Positions 1 to 10,282 are shown, numbered from the stretch's first letter. The stretch: 64,000 nucleotides of DNA from Aureimonas mangrovi (GCF_014058705.1 NZ_CP059692.1:3150001-3214000), one strand, 5' to 3'. Notes: generated from the sequence alone by a model not told the origin. A program made the numbers and translations.

Positions 1-64
1 TCTCGGCCGTGTCTCGATTTCGCCAAGGTGGTCGCCGAAGGCCGAGGGAACCGACAGGAACAGA

Positions 65-2017
65 ATGAAAGACGCGCGGAGCGTGAGACCCCTCATTGGC
101 GACGAGCCGCCGCTGATCGCAGACCGCAGGCGCCGGCCGGACCGGCGTCAGGTCTCCGCGCGTTGGCTGGCCGGCACGCTTCTGACGGGTCTGACCTCGA
201 CGGCTCTCATGGGCATCGCGCTCTCTGCGGCACATGATGGGCGCACCCACATGGCCAGCCCAGCCGCGCGCGTCGTCGCCGCTGCCGCAGCAGCCGCCCC
301 TCCCGGCCAGTTTCTCGAAAAGGGAGAGCGCGTCTTCGCGACCGCCATCCCCATGCCGCGCTCGCGGCGCACGATCGAGGTGTCGACGGTGACGGTGGAG
401 GGCGAGCGCGAGGTCATCCGCAGCCAGCCCTTCGCCTATGCCTCGATGCTTCTGGCCGCCCGCCAGGCGCCGAGCGCCGACTATCCCGCCTTCGATCCAC
501 TCGCCGTCTTCTCGCAAGACGAGGAGGACGAACCGGCGACGGCTCCTGTCGATGCCGGGCAGATCTACGGCGGTCGTGTCGAGCCGGACGTCGCGCTGTC
601 GATGGAGCCATTCGACTTCGCGGATGCCGAGAAGGATACCGTGGACGACATCGGCACCTTCGAGGCCGAGAAGCTGGTGAGGGCGACGGCCGGGCGGCTC
701 GACCGCCAGCCGATCCAGGTCGCGGCGTTCCGCTCCTTCGATCCCGGCCGCTTCGATTCGATCAGCGATGCGACGAGCGGATACGTCCCCGGTTCGGCCT
801 TCCGCGTCGTGCAGGAGAACGTTTCGGTCGCGCAATCCGACGGCATCGACGCAACGCGCGAGCGCTATTTCGAGGAGATCGTGCCCTTCCGCGAGGAGCG
901 CGGTATCGCCGAAGCCCTTGCTGAGAGCGGCTACGACGCGGCCGATGTCGAGCAAGGGGCCGCAGCCCTCGCGGGCTTCCTCAAGCGCGACACGCTGGAG
1001 GCGGGCGAAGTGCTGCGTGTGGGGCTCAAGGGCGTCGGCGAGGCCGAGACGATCGTGCGCCTCTCCGCCTACAAGGGCGAGCGGCACCTGAAGACGGCCG
1101 CCGCGCGCTCGGATGGCACCTTCGTGGAGGGGCCCGAGCCCGCGCTCAGCCGCTCCGTGGCGGAGGCCTTCGACGAGAACGCGGTGGAGGCGCCGCTTCG
1201 CGCCAACATGCCCACCGTCTATGATGGGATTTGGCAGGCTGCGCTCGCCCACGGACTGAACGACCGCCTCAGTCAACGGCTGATCCGCCTCTTGGCGGCC
1301 GATGTCGATTTCCAGTCGCGACTGTCCGCCACCGATCGTCTGACGGTCCTCTACTCGCTGGAGCCCGGCCGCGAGAACGCGAGCGCGGAATCCGAACTCC
1401 TCTTCGTCGAAGCTGCCTTCGGCGACACGCGCAAGCGCTTCTATCGCTTCTTCTCCGAAGAGGACGACAGCGTCGACTATTACGACGAGGAAGGGCGCTC
1501 GACGCGCCAGTTCCTGTTGCGCAATCCCGTGCCGACCGGCCGCTTCACGTCGAATTTCGGCGAGCGGCGCCATCCCGTCCTCGGCTACAAGCGCATGCAC
1601 TGGGGCGTCGACTGGGCGGCGCCGCGCGGCACCCCGATCCTGGCGTCGGGCGGCGGCGTGGTGAAGCAGGCGGGCTGGTCGAGCGGCTACGGGCGCCAGA
1701 CCATCATCCAGCACGCCAACGGCTACGAGACCTCCTATTCGCACCAGAACTCGATAGCCAAAGGGGTGACGGTGGGTGCGCGCGTGCGGCAGGGACAGGT
1801 CATTGGCACCGTCGGCTCGACCGGTCTGTCGACCGGCAACCATTTGCACTACGAGGTTTCAGTCAACGGAAAGCGCGTCGACCCGCTGCGCATCCGCCTG
1901 CCGGAAGGTCGCGCCCTGCAGGGCGACGAGCTCGCCCTCTTCCAGCGCGAGCGCGAGCGCATCGATGCCTTGATGGACGACGCCGGCGAGGATGTGCGCA
2001 TCGCCGGACGCCAGTAG
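65..2017 (+). CDS. M23 family metallopeptidase (LytM-type murein endopeptidase), membrane anchored
   Basis: This 650-residue protein has a basic N-terminus and one hydrophobic segment at about residues 33-55, so it is probably anchored in the inner membrane with a periplasmic body. The C-terminal part carries a LytM/M23 domain: the first zinc ligands sit in HWGVDW (His near 512, Asp near 516) and the last in HLHYEV (His near 593 and 595). The family cleaves peptide cross-links in peptidoglycan, and all key ligands are present, so it should be active. The long middle region is typical of alphaproteobacterial M23 proteins. The start has AGGA five bases upstream. A convergent extensin-like gene follows. 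Confidence 0.9.
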   Translation: MKDARSVRPLIGDEPPLIADRRRRPDRRQVSARWLAGTLLTGLTSTALMGIALSAAHDGRTHMASPAARVVAAAAAAAPPGQFLEKGERVFATAIPMPRSRRTIEVSTVTVEGEREVIRSQPFAYASMLLAARQAPSADYPAFDPLAVFSQDEEDEPATAPVDAGQIYGGRVEPDVALSMEPFDFADAEKDTVDDIGTFEAEKLVRATAGRLDRQPIQVAAFRSFDPGRFDSISDATSGYVPGSAFRVVQENVSVAQSDGIDATRERYFEEIVPFREERGIAEALAESGYDAADVEQGAAALAGFLKRDTLEAGEVLRVGLKGVGEAETIVRLSAYKGERHLKTAAARSDGTFVEGPEPALSRSVAEAFDENAVEAPLRANMPTVYDGIWQAALAHGLNDRLSQRLIRLLAADVDFQSRLSATDRLTVLYSLEPGRENASAESELLFVEAAFGDTRKRFYRFFSEEDDSVDYYDEEGRSTRQFLLRNPVPTGRFTSNFGERRHPVLGYKRMHWGVDWAAPRGTPILASGGGVVKQAGWSSGYGRQTIIQHANGYETSYSHQNSIAKGVTVGARVRQGQVIGTVGSTGLSTGNHLHYEVSVNGKRVDPLRIRLPEGRALQGDELALFQRERERIDALMDDAGEDVRIAGRQ

Positions 2018-2069
2018 CCGGCGGCAGACGCCGCGGGATGTCATCCACTGCAGCGTGATCCGCGGACGC

Positions 2070-3407
2070 TTAGCGGCAATAAAGCGAGCCGTTGGAGCGC
2101 GCCGCGATGTCGAAGTGGAAATGCTCCGCATGATCGGCGTCCGTGCCGGGGCCGAGCACGGTCCGGAACGGACCGCAGGCCGCGCGGCGGATGTCTGCGA
2201 GGAACTCGTCTTCGGGCGAACCGGCCTCTTGCGCCTCGATGACGATGGGCGCGCGGCCCTCCCATTCGAGGGCGCCGATGTCGACCGCACTCCCCTTCCC
2301 GTGCTCCGAAAGCCCGTTCTCGCTCGCCCGGTCCCGGCAGACATAGGTCGAAGCGTGCCGCAGGGTCGCCGGCGCCGCTTCGTCCAGATGTTCCCGCGCC
2401 GCCGGCACCAGCGCCTCGCTGACCCAGATGTCGAGCGCAAGCGCGGTTCGGCAGAGCATCTGCGTTTCCGGGGCCATCGCGGTGCCGGCCGAGAAGCGAG
2501 TCAGCTGGATCGGTCGCAGAACGCCGCAGGCGCCTTCGGCAACACTCGGGCCCACGGTGAATTCGGCGCCGCGCGCACGCAGTTCCTCCTCGCATTCCAT
2601 CGCGTCATCGACCGCCGCGGCCGCCTCCACACTTGCGTCCGGTGTCACGCCGGCGGGCTCGACCTCAGGCGCTGCCGGCTCCGGCACGGTGCGGGCCTTT
2701 TCGGGGGAGACATAGGCAGGCGTCGGCTCGGGCTCCAGCTCGGGCTCACTGGCCGGCGGATCGTCATTGCGCGCTTCGTCGGCTTCGCCGCCGGGCGCTG
2801 CAGGCTCGCTCTCGTGCGAACCCGCCCCTGCCTCCTGCTCCGCCTCCGGCGCAGCCTCCTCGTCTGCGTCCTGCGGACGGGCGTCGACGTCTCGCGACGT
2901 TTCGCCGTCATAATCCGCATCGGGATCGTCTGCCGGGCGATCAGCCGGTGCCGGCGTCGGCACCCCATCCGGCGTCTCGGGCGGAGCGCTGGCCGCGTCC
3001 TGAACTGCATTATCGGGCGCGGGCTCATCCGCGGCTTCGGAAGAAGGTTCCTCGGCCTCGATCTGTGATGGCGTCTCCTCGCCTGTCTCGAGCGTTTCCA
3101 CGGCGTCGTCGTCCGCGAGCGGCACCTGGCCATCGTCAGGCTGGGCGGCGGCAGGCTCCTCCGGCTCTTCACTCGTCGCCCCGGCGTTCTCGGGTCGCTC
3201 CTGCGGCAGCGGCACGTTGCTTGGCGCCGGTGGTGGCGTGCTGGGCCTTGAAGGCGCTTGAGCACGCTGCTGGCGACGCGCCGGCGACGCGCCGTCCTGC
3301 GAGACGGGCGGGCCGAAAATGCGTTCGAAGCGCTCACCGAGCGATTGAGCATGGCCGGGCGCGGTGCCGACCATCAGAGCGGCAACAGCCGCCACCAAAA
3401 TACGCAC
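2070..3407 (-). CDS. Extensin-like C-terminal domain protein, secreted
   Basis: The product (about 445 residues) begins with a signal peptide (VRILVAAVAALMVG ... GHAQ), followed by about 220 residues rich in Pro, Ala, Glu and Asp, probably an unstructured periplasmic linker. It ends with the extensin-like C-terminal domain (PF06904 type), recognisable from the paired cysteines and the terminal DADHAEHFHFDIAARSNGS stretch. The domain resembles D-Ala-D-Ala metallopeptidases, so a cell-wall role is likely. I prefer the GTG start because a GAGGG ribosome-binding site lies 7 bases ahead of it; an in-frame ATG at 3428 would spoil the signal peptide. The L,D-transpeptidase gene ends 29 bp upstream, so the two are probably cotranscribed. 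Confidence 0.85.
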   Translation of the reverse strand: MRILVAAVAALMVGTAPGHAQSLGERFERIFGPPVSQDGASPARRQQRAQAPSRPSTPPPAPSNVPLPQERPENAGATSEEPEEPAAAQPDDGQVPLADDDAVETLETGEETPSQIEAEEPSSEAADEPAPDNAVQDAASAPPETPDGVPTPAPADRPADDPDADYDGETSRDVDARPQDADEEAAPEAEQEAGAGSHESEPAAPGGEADEARNDDPPASEPELEPEPTPAYVSPEKARTVPEPAAPEVEPAGVTPDASVEAAAAVDDAMECEEELRARGAEFTVGPSVAEGACGVLRPIQLTRFSAGTAMAPETQMLCRTALALDIWVSEALVPAAREHLDEAAPATLRHASTYVCRDRASENGLSEHGKGSAVDIGALEWEGRAPIVIEAQEAGSPEDEFLADIRRAACGPFRTVLGPGTDADHAEHFHFDIAARSNGSLYCR

Positions 3408-3436
3408 ACCCCTGCCCTCCCCGGCCATCGGGAATG

Positions 3437-4834
3437 CTACTCGATGAACTCGACCGTGACGCCGGGCGTGACCAGCTTGGCGAGTTCCGTCGCATCCCAG
3501 TTCGTCAGCCGCACGCAACCATAGCTGTTCGTCTTGCCGATCTGCGAAGGTTCCGGCGTGCCGTGAATGCCGTAGGTGGGTTTGGACAGAGCGATCCAGA
3601 CCGTGCCGACAGGGCCGTTCGGGCCAGGCGGGATCGTCAGGATGCCGGTGTTCTCGCCCTGCTGGAAGTTGATCTTGGGATTGTAGGTGTAGTTCGGATC
3701 GATCGCGATACGGCTCACCTCGACCACGCCGGTCGGCGATGGCGTCGACGTCGAGCCGATGGTGGCGGGATAGGCGGCGACGAGGTTGCCCGCCTCGTCG
3801 TAGGCACGCACTTGCGTGCGTCCCTTGTCGGCCTCGATGCGCGTGACCTTGGTGGTCACGTTCGAGCCGGTGTTCATCACCTTCAGGATCGTGCCGGGAC
3901 GTGAGAAATCCGCGCCCGGATTGATCTCGCGCAGATATTGCTCGTCCATGTGGAAGCGCTCGGCCAGCATTTCCGAGACACGCTCGAAGGACATGTGCGA
4001 GAGGAGCGCCTTCTCGCCGTAGTCGCTCGGGATCGAGGCGACGTAAGGCCCGCCGACGTCCTCGTTGGTGATCGTGTAGGACATGACGGCCGGGCCGCCA
4101 GTCGCGTCGAGTTCCTCGAGAAGCACCTGCGGGTCCGAGAAGTCGATGCTCCGCCCGGTCATCTCCTGATAGGCTGCCACGGCCTTATTGACGTTGGAGC
4201 CCATGCGCCCGTCGATGACACCCGGCGAGGCGCCGGCGCGATCGAGGATCACTTGAAAAGCCGCGACCGCAGCCTTGGAGTCGGGTCCCGTAGGCCCTAG
4301 GATGGCCGGAGCCGGATCGCTCTGCCGCTGCTCCACGCCGTCGCCCGGCACCTGCGGGCCGATCGAGCCGGTGGCGTAAGGATCGGTGCCGAAGTCGGGG
4401 GTGTTGTTCCAGGGGTCGCCGGCACCGGGACCCGGCAGCGGGCTCGCCTCGACGGCACCTTGGGTCGCGGGCCCACCCCAATTCGGCCGGTATGGGTCCT
4501 GTCGCGCGTCGTACACGGGCGTCCCGCCAGGTCCCGCCCGGCCCTCGAGCACGGCACCCGGCGGCGGCGGTCCGTTCAGGACGATCGCGCCGCCCTGACC
4601 TTGCGGCTGGCCGCCCCGTTCCTCGATCGAGACGACGCGGCCATAAGCGTCTACCGTGACGATGCGCCCGTATTCATCGACGAAGCTTTCGGTGCCGTCG
4701 TAGAAGCCCCGGTCTTCGTAGACCGGACCACGATCATAAGGTTCGTAGAACTGCGCGGCCGCCGGCAGAGCGCAAGCGGCGATTACGGCCGTCAAGATGC
4801 CCGAGAGCGTCGCCCGCTTCATCCCGCGCCCCAT
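3437..4834 (-). CDS. L,D-transpeptidase, YkuD family
   Basis: A 465-residue secreted protein: signal peptide (MKRATLSGILTAVIAACALPAAAQ), a Pro/Gly-rich linker, a peptidoglycan-binding-like helical segment around residues 220-270, then the YkuD catalytic domain. The active-site pattern is complete: HGTPEP near residue 424, then SYGCVRL with the catalytic cysteine near 440. The family makes 3-3 cross-links in peptidoglycan or attaches proteins to it, which matters in polar-growing Hyphomicrobiales. The chosen ATG has GGAGG five bases upstream, better than the upstream ATG at 4885. It lies in one unit with the extensin-like gene. Confidence 0.93.
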   Translation of the reverse strand: MGRGMKRATLSGILTAVIAACALPAAAQFYEPYDRGPVYEDRGFYDGTESFVDEYGRIVTVDAYGRVVSIEERGGQPQGQGGAIVLNGPPPPGAVLEGRAGPGGTPVYDARQDPYRPNWGGPATQGAVEASPLPGPGAGDPWNNTPDFGTDPYATGSIGPQVPGDGVEQRQSDPAPAILGPTGPDSKAAVAAFQVILDRAGASPGVIDGRMGSNVNKAVAAYQEMTGRSIDFSDPQVLLEELDATGGPAVMSYTITNEDVGGPYVASIPSDYGEKALLSHMSFERVSEMLAERFHMDEQYLREINPGADFSRPGTILKVMNTGSNVTTKVTRIEADKGRTQVRAYDEAGNLVAAYPATIGSTSTPSPTGVVEVSRIAIDPNYTYNPKINFQQGENTGILTIPPGPNGPVGTVWIALSKPTYGIHGTPEPSQIGKTNSYGCVRLTNWDATELAKLVTPGVTVEFIE

Positions 4835-4981
4835 AGCAACCTCCAAGTCCCGTGCCGGCTCCGCGCCAGCACAACGCATACACATCGCCAGAGCTTACCC
4901 GGCTAACGAGTGCCAAATGAACCTGACATGAAGATGGTTTCGTGGAGGAAGCCAGATGACGGTTTCGAGAGCGGACGAAGA

Positions 4982-5458
4982 TCAGGAGGCCGGAGTTGTC
5001 GCCGGCTGTGCAGAAAGCGGCGGCCGTGAAACTTCGTCCGGCGGCCGGCGGCGCGGGCCGACGAAACCGGAAGTCTCCTCTTCCGGTCGCAAGCGGATCA
5101 CGACCGGGTTCGGAACGTGGTCGTATGCCGCGCCCGTGTAGAGATCGACGCCGACACCGACGACCGTTGGGCCACCAAGCGCGTTGCGCGCGACACTGCC
5201 CGCACCGGCGAGGCTGACGCGCCGCTTCACCTCCACTGTCTGCGTCTCGTAACCGCGCGCTGAGGCCGTGACGGAGAAGTCGGCGCTGCGCGGTGCGCGA
5301 ACCTTGCAGGGCCCGACGCAGGCCGGGCCGAGGCTTGTGCGAACGGTCGCGTTGCGCGGCTCGACATCGATCGCCACCTCATCGCCGGTGCCGCGCGAGA
5401 TCGTGCCGCAGGCGCTCAGGGACGCCGCGTAGAGAAGGGGAAGAAGGGTGCGATACAT
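4982..5458 (-). CDS. Lipoprotein with PEGA-like domain
   Basis: A 158-residue protein with a lipoprotein signal peptide: the lipobox LSACG puts the acylated cysteine near residue 17. The body (VAIDVEPRNATVRTSLG ... CKVRAP ... FSVTASARGYETQTVEV) looks like a PEGA-type beta-domain, the short surface domain often found in envelope lipoproteins. Two internal cysteines (ACVGPC) could form a disulfide. A proline-rich tail ends the protein. No enzymatic motif is visible. It is transcribed away from the PRC-barrel gene. Confidence 0.75.
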   Translation of the reverse strand: MYRTLLPLLYAASLSACGTISRGTGDEVAIDVEPRNATVRTSLGPACVGPCKVRAPRSADFSVTASARGYETQTVEVKRRVSLAGAGSVARNALGGPTVVGVGVDLYTGAAYDHVPNPVVIRLRPEEETSGFVGPRRRPPDEVSRPPLSAQPATTPAS

Positions 5459-5607
5459 GGCGCGCGGCTTTAGCCTGCGTCCATCGCCCCCGCAAGCATG
5501 GCGCGATCAAGATGCAGGGAACAGTGAGGCGGACCCGCCCGTTAGGGATGCGAACCCCCTATGACCGGGCGCCCCATTGCCCGGCCAAGACCGGAAGGAG
5601 AGACCAG

Positions 5608-5994
5608 ATGTCTTCGACCTTGGGCACCAGCATGCAGGATCCCGTGCAGATCGGCGCGGACGCCATCGAGGCCAGCCGCGTCAACGGCACGAAGGTCTAC
5701 AACACCGACGGCGACAGCCTCGGCCATATTCACGACGTCGTCATCGGCAAGCGCGACGGACATGTGAAATACGCGATCATGTCCTTCGGCGGCTTCCTCG
5801 GGATCGGCGAAGAGTATCACCCGCTCCCGTGGAACATTCTGAAGTACGACGAGCGACAGGGTGGCTACGTCGTCGGTCTGACCGTTGAGCAACTCCAGGG
5901 TGCGCCGCGCTACGCCGAGCGAGACCGGCCAAACTGGGAAGACGAGGCCTACGGCCGCCGCGTGAACGACTATTACGGCGTCGGCTACTACTGA
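5608..5994 (+). CDS. PRC-barrel domain protein
   Basis: A 128-residue soluble protein made almost entirely of one PRC-barrel domain (about residues 20-95, VNGTKVYNTDGDSLGHIHDV ... KYAIMSFGGFLGIGEEYHPLPW). The family includes small stress-linked proteins and the RimM/photosynthetic H-subunit fold; the exact role of single-domain members is unknown. The start has AAGGAG 8 bases upstream. A strong hairpin terminator follows and is shared with the convergent clpB. Confidence 0.88.
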   Translation: MSSTLGTSMQDPVQIGADAIEASRVNGTKVYNTDGDSLGHIHDVVIGKRDGHVKYAIMSFGGFLGIGEEYHPLPWNILKYDERQGGYVVGLTVEQLQGAPRYAERDRPNWEDEAYGRRVNDYYGVGYY

Positions 5995-6017
5995 GCCGGC
6001 AAGCGTTGCGAAACAAG

Positions 6018-6044
6018 AAGGGCGGCCCTGGGGCCGCCCTTTTT
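6018..6044. terminator. Bidirectional rho-independent terminator between PRC-barrel gene and clpB
   Basis: A GC-rich inverted repeat (AAGGGCGGC ... GCCGCCCTT) is followed by a T-run in the plus direction and touches the clpB stop codon. It can end the PRC-barrel transcript and probably also the clpB transcript. Confidence 0.85.
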
Positions 6045-8668
6045 CATGTCGCGCACTGATCAGGCCGCTTCGGCCCTGTCGCCGCAAGCTTGGAGCCGAC
6101 GACGTGAAAGATCAGATGGTCACCGCCCCCGGTGATCTTCACGCGATCTTCGTCCTTGACCTCGCCGAGCAGGATCTTCTCGGCCAGCGGATCCTGAACC
6201 TCGCGCTGGATCACGCGCTTCAAGGGACGGGCGCCGTAGGCCGGATCGTAGCCCCGCGTCGCCAGCCAGTCGCGCGCCTCCTCGTCGAGTTCGACCACGA
6301 TCGAGCGCTCGGCAAGCAGCTTGTCAAGCCGCGCGATCTGGATGTCGACGATTGCGCCCATCTCCGAACGCTTGAGGCGGTGGAAGAGGATCGTCTCGTC
6401 GACACGGTTCAGGAACTCTGGCCGGAAGCTCATCCGCACCACGTCCATCACCTTGTCGCGAACGCTGTCGACATCCTCGTCGTCTCTCAATGCGGTCAGA
6501 TACTCCGCGCCGAGGTTCGAGGTCATCACGATCATCGTGTTGCGGAAATCGACCGTACGACCCTGCCCGTCCGTCAGCCGCCCGTCGTCGAGCACCTGAA
6601 GGAGGACGTTGAAGACATCAGGATGCGCCTTCTCGATCTCGTCGAACAGCACGACCTGATAGGGTCGGCGCCGAACCGCTTCCGTCAGGACGCCGCCTTC
6701 CTCGTAGCCGACATAGCCCGGAGGCGCGCCGATCAGCCGGGCCACGGAGTGCTTCTCCATGAACTCGGACATATCGAGCCGCACCATCGCGGTCTCCTCG
6801 TCGAAGAGAAAGCTGGCCAACGCCTTTGTCAGCTCCGTCTTGCCGACGCCCGTGGGGCCGAGGAAGATGAATGAGCCGATCGGCCGGTTCGGATCCTGCA
6901 GGCCTGCGCGGGCACGCCGGACGGCCTTCGAGACGGCCTGCACGGCCTCGCCCTGCCCGACGACGCGCTTGGCCAGCACGTCCTCCATGCGCAGGAGCTT
7001 GTCGCGCTCGCCCTCCATCATCCGGTCGACCGGGATGCCGGTCCAGCGCGAGACGACCTGCGCGATGTGATCGCGCGTCACCGTCTCCTCGACCATCGAG
7101 CCGCGATTGTCGGACGCCTCGGCCTCGCGCAATTCGCGCTCGAGCTGGGGGATCTCGCCATAGGCAAGTTCGCCCGCGCGCTGGAACTCGCCCTTGCGCT
7201 GGGCGATCGCCAGCTCGTTGCGGGCCGCGTCCAGTCGCTTCTTCAGCTCCGCCGCGTTGCCGAGCTTTTCCTTTTCGGCCTGCCAGGAGGCCGTCAGCGT
7301 GGCGGACTGCTCCTCGAGGTCGGCAAGATCGCCCTCCAGCCGCTCGAGCCGGGATTTCGCGCCATCGTCGCTCTCGCGACGCAGCGCCTCGCGCTCGATC
7401 TTGAGCTGCATAATGCGCCGGTCGACTTCGTCCAGCGCCTCGGGCTTGGAATCGACGGCCATGCGAAGGCGCGCGGCGCCCTCGTCCACGAGGTCGATCG
7501 CCTTGTCCGGCAGGAAGCGGTCGGTGATGTAGCGGTTGGAGAGCTGGGCGGCCGCCACGAGCGCGGAATCGGAGATCCGCACCCTGTGGTGCTGCTCGTA
7601 TTTCTCCTTCAGGCCGCGCAGGATCGAGATCGTGTCCTCAACCGTCGGCTCGGACACGAAGACCGGCTGGAACCTGCGCGCCAGCGCCGGATCCTTCTCG
7701 ACATGCTTGCGGTACTCGTCGAGCGTCGTCGCGCCGACGCAGTGCAGTTCGCCGCGCGCGAGGGCCGGCTTGAGCAGGTTGGAGGCGTCCATCGCCCCGT
7801 CCGCCTTGCCAGCGCCGACCAGCGTGTGCATCTCGTCGATGAACAGGATGATGCCGCCGGCGGCCGCTTGGACTTCCGACAGGACGGACTTCAGCCGCTC
7901 CTCGAACTCACCGCGATATTTGGCGCCAGCAATGAGCGCGCCCATGTCGAGCGCCATCAATTGCTTGTCGCGCAGGGATTCGGGCACGTCGCCGTTGACG
8001 ATGCGCAGCGCAAGCCCTTCCGCGATCGCGGTCTTGCCCACGCCCGGTTCACCGATGAGAACGGGGTTGTTCTTGGTGCGGCGTGACAGGACCTGCACCG
8101 TGCGGCGGATCTCGTCGTCGCGCCCGATCACCGGATCGAGCTTGCCGTCGCGCGCGTCGGCTGTGAGGTCGCGCGCATATTTCTTGAGCGCATCGTAGCC
8201 GCCTTCGGCCGACGCGGTGTCGGCGGTCCGGCCCTTGCGCAATTCGTTGATGGCGGTGTTGAGGCCCTGCGGCGTCACACCCGCCTTGCCAAGAATATCG
8301 GCCGTCTTGGCCGATTTCTCCATCGCGAGCGCGAGCAGCAGCCGCTCGACGGTGACGAAACTGTCGCCCGCCTTCTTGGCGACATCCTCGGCGGTCGTGA
8401 AAACCTTCGCGAGCGCTGGCGCCATATACATGCCGCTGCCGCCCGAAACCTTCGGCATCGCGGCCAGCACCGCGTCGACACCCATGCGCACGTCCTGCGG
8501 GCGACCGCCCGCGCGCTCGATGAGGCCCGTCGCCAGACCTTCGGGGTCTTCGACGAGCACCTTCAGCATGTGCTCGGGCGACAGTTGCTGGTGGTCCTGC
8601 CGGACAGCCAGCCCCTGCGCGGCCTGAACGAAGCCGCGCACGCGTTCCGAGAGCTTTTCCATATCCAT
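6044..8668 (-). CDS. clpB: ATP-dependent disaggregase ClpB
   Basis: An 874-residue Hsp100 chaperone that works with DnaK to pull proteins out of aggregates. Domains in order: ClpN repeats (1-150), first AAA+ domain with Walker A GEPGVGKT (near 205), the coiled-coil M-domain (about 400-530, rich in Glu/Arg/Leu), second AAA+ domain with GPTGVGKT (near 605), and the C-terminal small domain. The length matches the family. The start at MDMEKL is set by GGAG 7 bases upstream and by alignment to family N-termini. I looked for a sigma-32 promoter upstream and found none convincing. Confidence 0.97.
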   Translation of the reverse strand: MDMEKLSERVRGFVQAAQGLAVRQDHQQLSPEHMLKVLVEDPEGLATGLIERAGGRPQDVRMGVDAVLAAMPKVSGGSGMYMAPALAKVFTTAEDVAKKAGDSFVTVERLLLALAMEKSAKTADILGKAGVTPQGLNTAINELRKGRTADTASAEGGYDALKKYARDLTADARDGKLDPVIGRDDEIRRTVQVLSRRTKNNPVLIGEPGVGKTAIAEGLALRIVNGDVPESLRDKQLMALDMGALIAGAKYRGEFEERLKSVLSEVQAAAGGIILFIDEMHTLVGAGKADGAMDASNLLKPALARGELHCVGATTLDEYRKHVEKDPALARRFQPVFVSEPTVEDTISILRGLKEKYEQHHRVRISDSALVAAAQLSNRYITDRFLPDKAIDLVDEGAARLRMAVDSKPEALDEVDRRIMQLKIEREALRRESDDGAKSRLERLEGDLADLEEQSATLTASWQAEKEKLGNAAELKKRLDAARNELAIAQRKGEFQRAGELAYGEIPQLERELREAEASDNRGSMVEETVTRDHIAQVVSRWTGIPVDRMMEGERDKLLRMEDVLAKRVVGQGEAVQAVSKAVRRARAGLQDPNRPIGSFIFLGPTGVGKTELTKALASFLFDEETAMVRLDMSEFMEKHSVARLIGAPPGYVGYEEGGVLTEAVRRRPYQVVLFDEIEKAHPDVFNVLLQVLDDGRLTDGQGRTVDFRNTMIVMTSNLGAEYLTALRDDEDVDSVRDKVMDVVRMSFRPEFLNRVDETILFHRLKRSEMGAIVDIQIARLDKLLAERSIVVELDEEARDWLATRGYDPAYGARPLKRVIQREVQDPLAEKILLGEVKDEDRVKITGGGDHLIFHVVGSKLAATGPKRPDQCAT

Positions 8669-8799
8669 GTCGTATCTCCAGTCTGCGCGCCTCCCGTTCG
8701 GCAAGGCGCAGCAAGGGGTGGGATCCAGCCCCCATGCGGCGGGCCGTTCGAAGAGGGATATGGGAAGCTTCGCGGGCCTGCGGTAGAGCCATTGACGCG

Positions 8800-8826
8800 A
8801 AAGGGCCCGGCTCTCTCGAACCGGGC
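8800..8826 (-). terminator. Probable terminator after the DUF4167 gene
   Basis: On the minus strand, a 9-bp stem (GCCCGGTTC / GAGCCGGGC, one G-U pair) with a GAGA loop is followed by CCTTT. It sits between the DUF4167 stop and clpB. The short T-run makes it weaker than the other terminators here. Confidence 0.5.
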
Positions 8827-8852
8827 ACTCGTCTATCGAACTGCAGTGGTGA

Positions 8853-9935
8853 TCAGTTGTTGGATGCCAGGAGGAACGCAGGAAGCGTGCTCTCGCCTTC
8901 CGGCGATGCCTCGTCTTCCGCCGGCTTCTTGCGAGGACGGCCGGGACGGCGCTTCACCGGAGCCTCGGCGTCGCCTTCGGGCGCCGCGTCGACGGGCGCG
9001 GTCACCTTGCGTGGGCGGCCGGGACGGCGCTTCACCGGCGCCTCGCTAACGCCCTCGGCGGCCGCATCCGCGCTGACGGTCGCAACGGCTTCGGCCGGGC
9101 CGGCCGGCACCTCGGCGTTCGTCTCGCCGAGCGGCTGACGACGCGGGCGGCCCGGACGACGACGCGCGGGCACATCACCGGCATCGACTTCGCCGGCGGC
9201 TTCGACGGCAGCGGTCGGCGTCGCGGCCTCATCCTCGGCGGCCGGGGCGCGATCCTCGTAGCGACGTTCGTCGCGCTCGCGACGATTGTCACGGCGATTC
9301 TCATCACCACGCGGCGCGTCGGCGGTTCGCTCGTCAGCGTCGCCGTCGGAAGGCTGGCCGCCACCATTGTTGAAGTCGCGGCGATCCCGGTTGTTGAAGT
9401 TGCGGTCGTTGCGATCGCGGAACTCGCGGCGATCGCGATTGCGCTCTCCGCGGTTGCCGTTGTCGCGATTGCCGCCTTCGCGGTTGCCGTTGTCGCGGTT
9501 GTTGTGATCGCGCTGGCCGTTCTCCCCGCGATTGCGGTCGAAATCGCGGCGCTCGCCGCCATTCTCGCGTCCGCCGTTCTGGCGGTCGTAGCCGTTCTGC
9601 TGCTGCGGCGCGAAGCCCTCCTGGCCCTCGCCGTCGCCGTCTTCATCCTCGGCGTCGTAGTCGCGCTCGACCTGCGCGGGCTGATAGGAGCCCTGCGCGG
9701 CGGCGACGATGCGGCCGTAATGCTCGGAGTGCTGGAAGTAGTTCTCGGCCATCACGCGGTCGCCCGCCGAGGTCGCGTCACGCGCAAGCGCGGCATACTT
9801 CTCGGCGATGTGCTGGGCGGTGCCGCGGATCTTCACGTCCGGGCCGTTTGATTCGTAGCTGCGCGAAAGCGGGTTCGGGCCCTTGCGGCCGCGGCCGCGC
9901 ATCCGCTTGTTGTTGTTCTGCTGTCCTGGCCTCAT
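8853..9935 (-). CDS. DUF4167 domain protein with RG/RN-rich middle and three C-terminal AT-hook-like motifs
   Basis: A 360-residue protein. The N-terminal about 95 residues are the DUF4167 domain (KRMRGRGRKGPNPLSRSYES ... AENYFQHSEHYGRI), characteristic of Hyphomicrobiales. A low-complexity Arg/Asn/Asp/Gly stretch (about 120-235) resembles RNA-binding RGG-type regions. The tail has three RRPGRPR(K/R) motifs (about residues 262, 305 and 327), which match the AT-hook minor-groove DNA-binding core GRPR. Function is unknown; nucleic-acid binding is my inference. The ATG start has AGGA five bases upstream. The gene stands alone downstream of prfA-prmC. Confidence 0.88.
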   Translation of the reverse strand: MRPGQQNNNKRMRGRGRKGPNPLSRSYESNGPDVKIRGTAQHIAEKYAALARDATSAGDRVMAENYFQHSEHYGRIVAAAQGSYQPAQVERDYDAEDEDGDGEGQEGFAPQQQNGYDRQNGGRENGGERRDFDRNRGENGQRDHNNRDNGNREGGNRDNGNRGERNRDRREFRDRNDRNFNNRDRRDFNNGGGQPSDGDADERTADAPRGDENRRDNRRERDERRYEDRAPAAEDEAATPTAAVEAAGEVDAGDVPARRRPGRPRRQPLGETNAEVPAGPAEAVATVSADAAAEGVSEAPVKRRPGRPRKVTAPVDAAPEGDAEAPVKRRPGRPRKKPAEDEASPEGESTLPAFLLASNN

Positions 9936-10282
9936 GCTCTTCCTGTCCTGGATCATCCGGCCTCTGGCCGGCGGGCCTACACATCGCGGCTGACCGTCAG
10001 CGGTCGTTCCGCGCGTCGGTTTCAGGAGCGTTGCGCGCCCACTCGCGGGGCGCCGCACATGCTCACCGAATTCGATCTGGTTGCCGTCGAGCGATCGGAT
10101 CGCCACGTCGACGGATTGCGGAGCCTTTGTCCGCCACCGGTCTGCCAATGCAACCGGTTCTTGCGGGGTTTCCCCGTTCGCTTCCGTCTGTTCTTCTCGT
10201 CCTTAGAAGTTTGGGGGCGGTCTCACAAGGCGTTTTTCGCGCAAACCACGGCTGTTCCCACCTTTTCATGACGCATTTCACG
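9936..10282. other. Intergenic region prmC / DUF4167 gene
   Basis: About 350 bp with no credible gene on either strand. On the minus strand TTGTGA (10223-10228) and TAAGGA (10200-10205) are 17 bp apart and could be the promoter of the DUF4167 gene, which would give it a leader of about 260 nt. No clear terminator for prmC is visible. Confidence 0.35.

Noticed and set aside
8669-8852. Sigma-32 heat-shock promoter for clpB
   Set aside because: No CTTG-N17-CCCATAT-like pair with correct spacing was seen.
8928-9167. DNA tandem repeat / VNTR in the DUF4167 gene
   Set aside because: The repeated stretches are the coding sequences for the AT-hook motifs, spaced unevenly; they are protein motifs and not a tandem repeat array.
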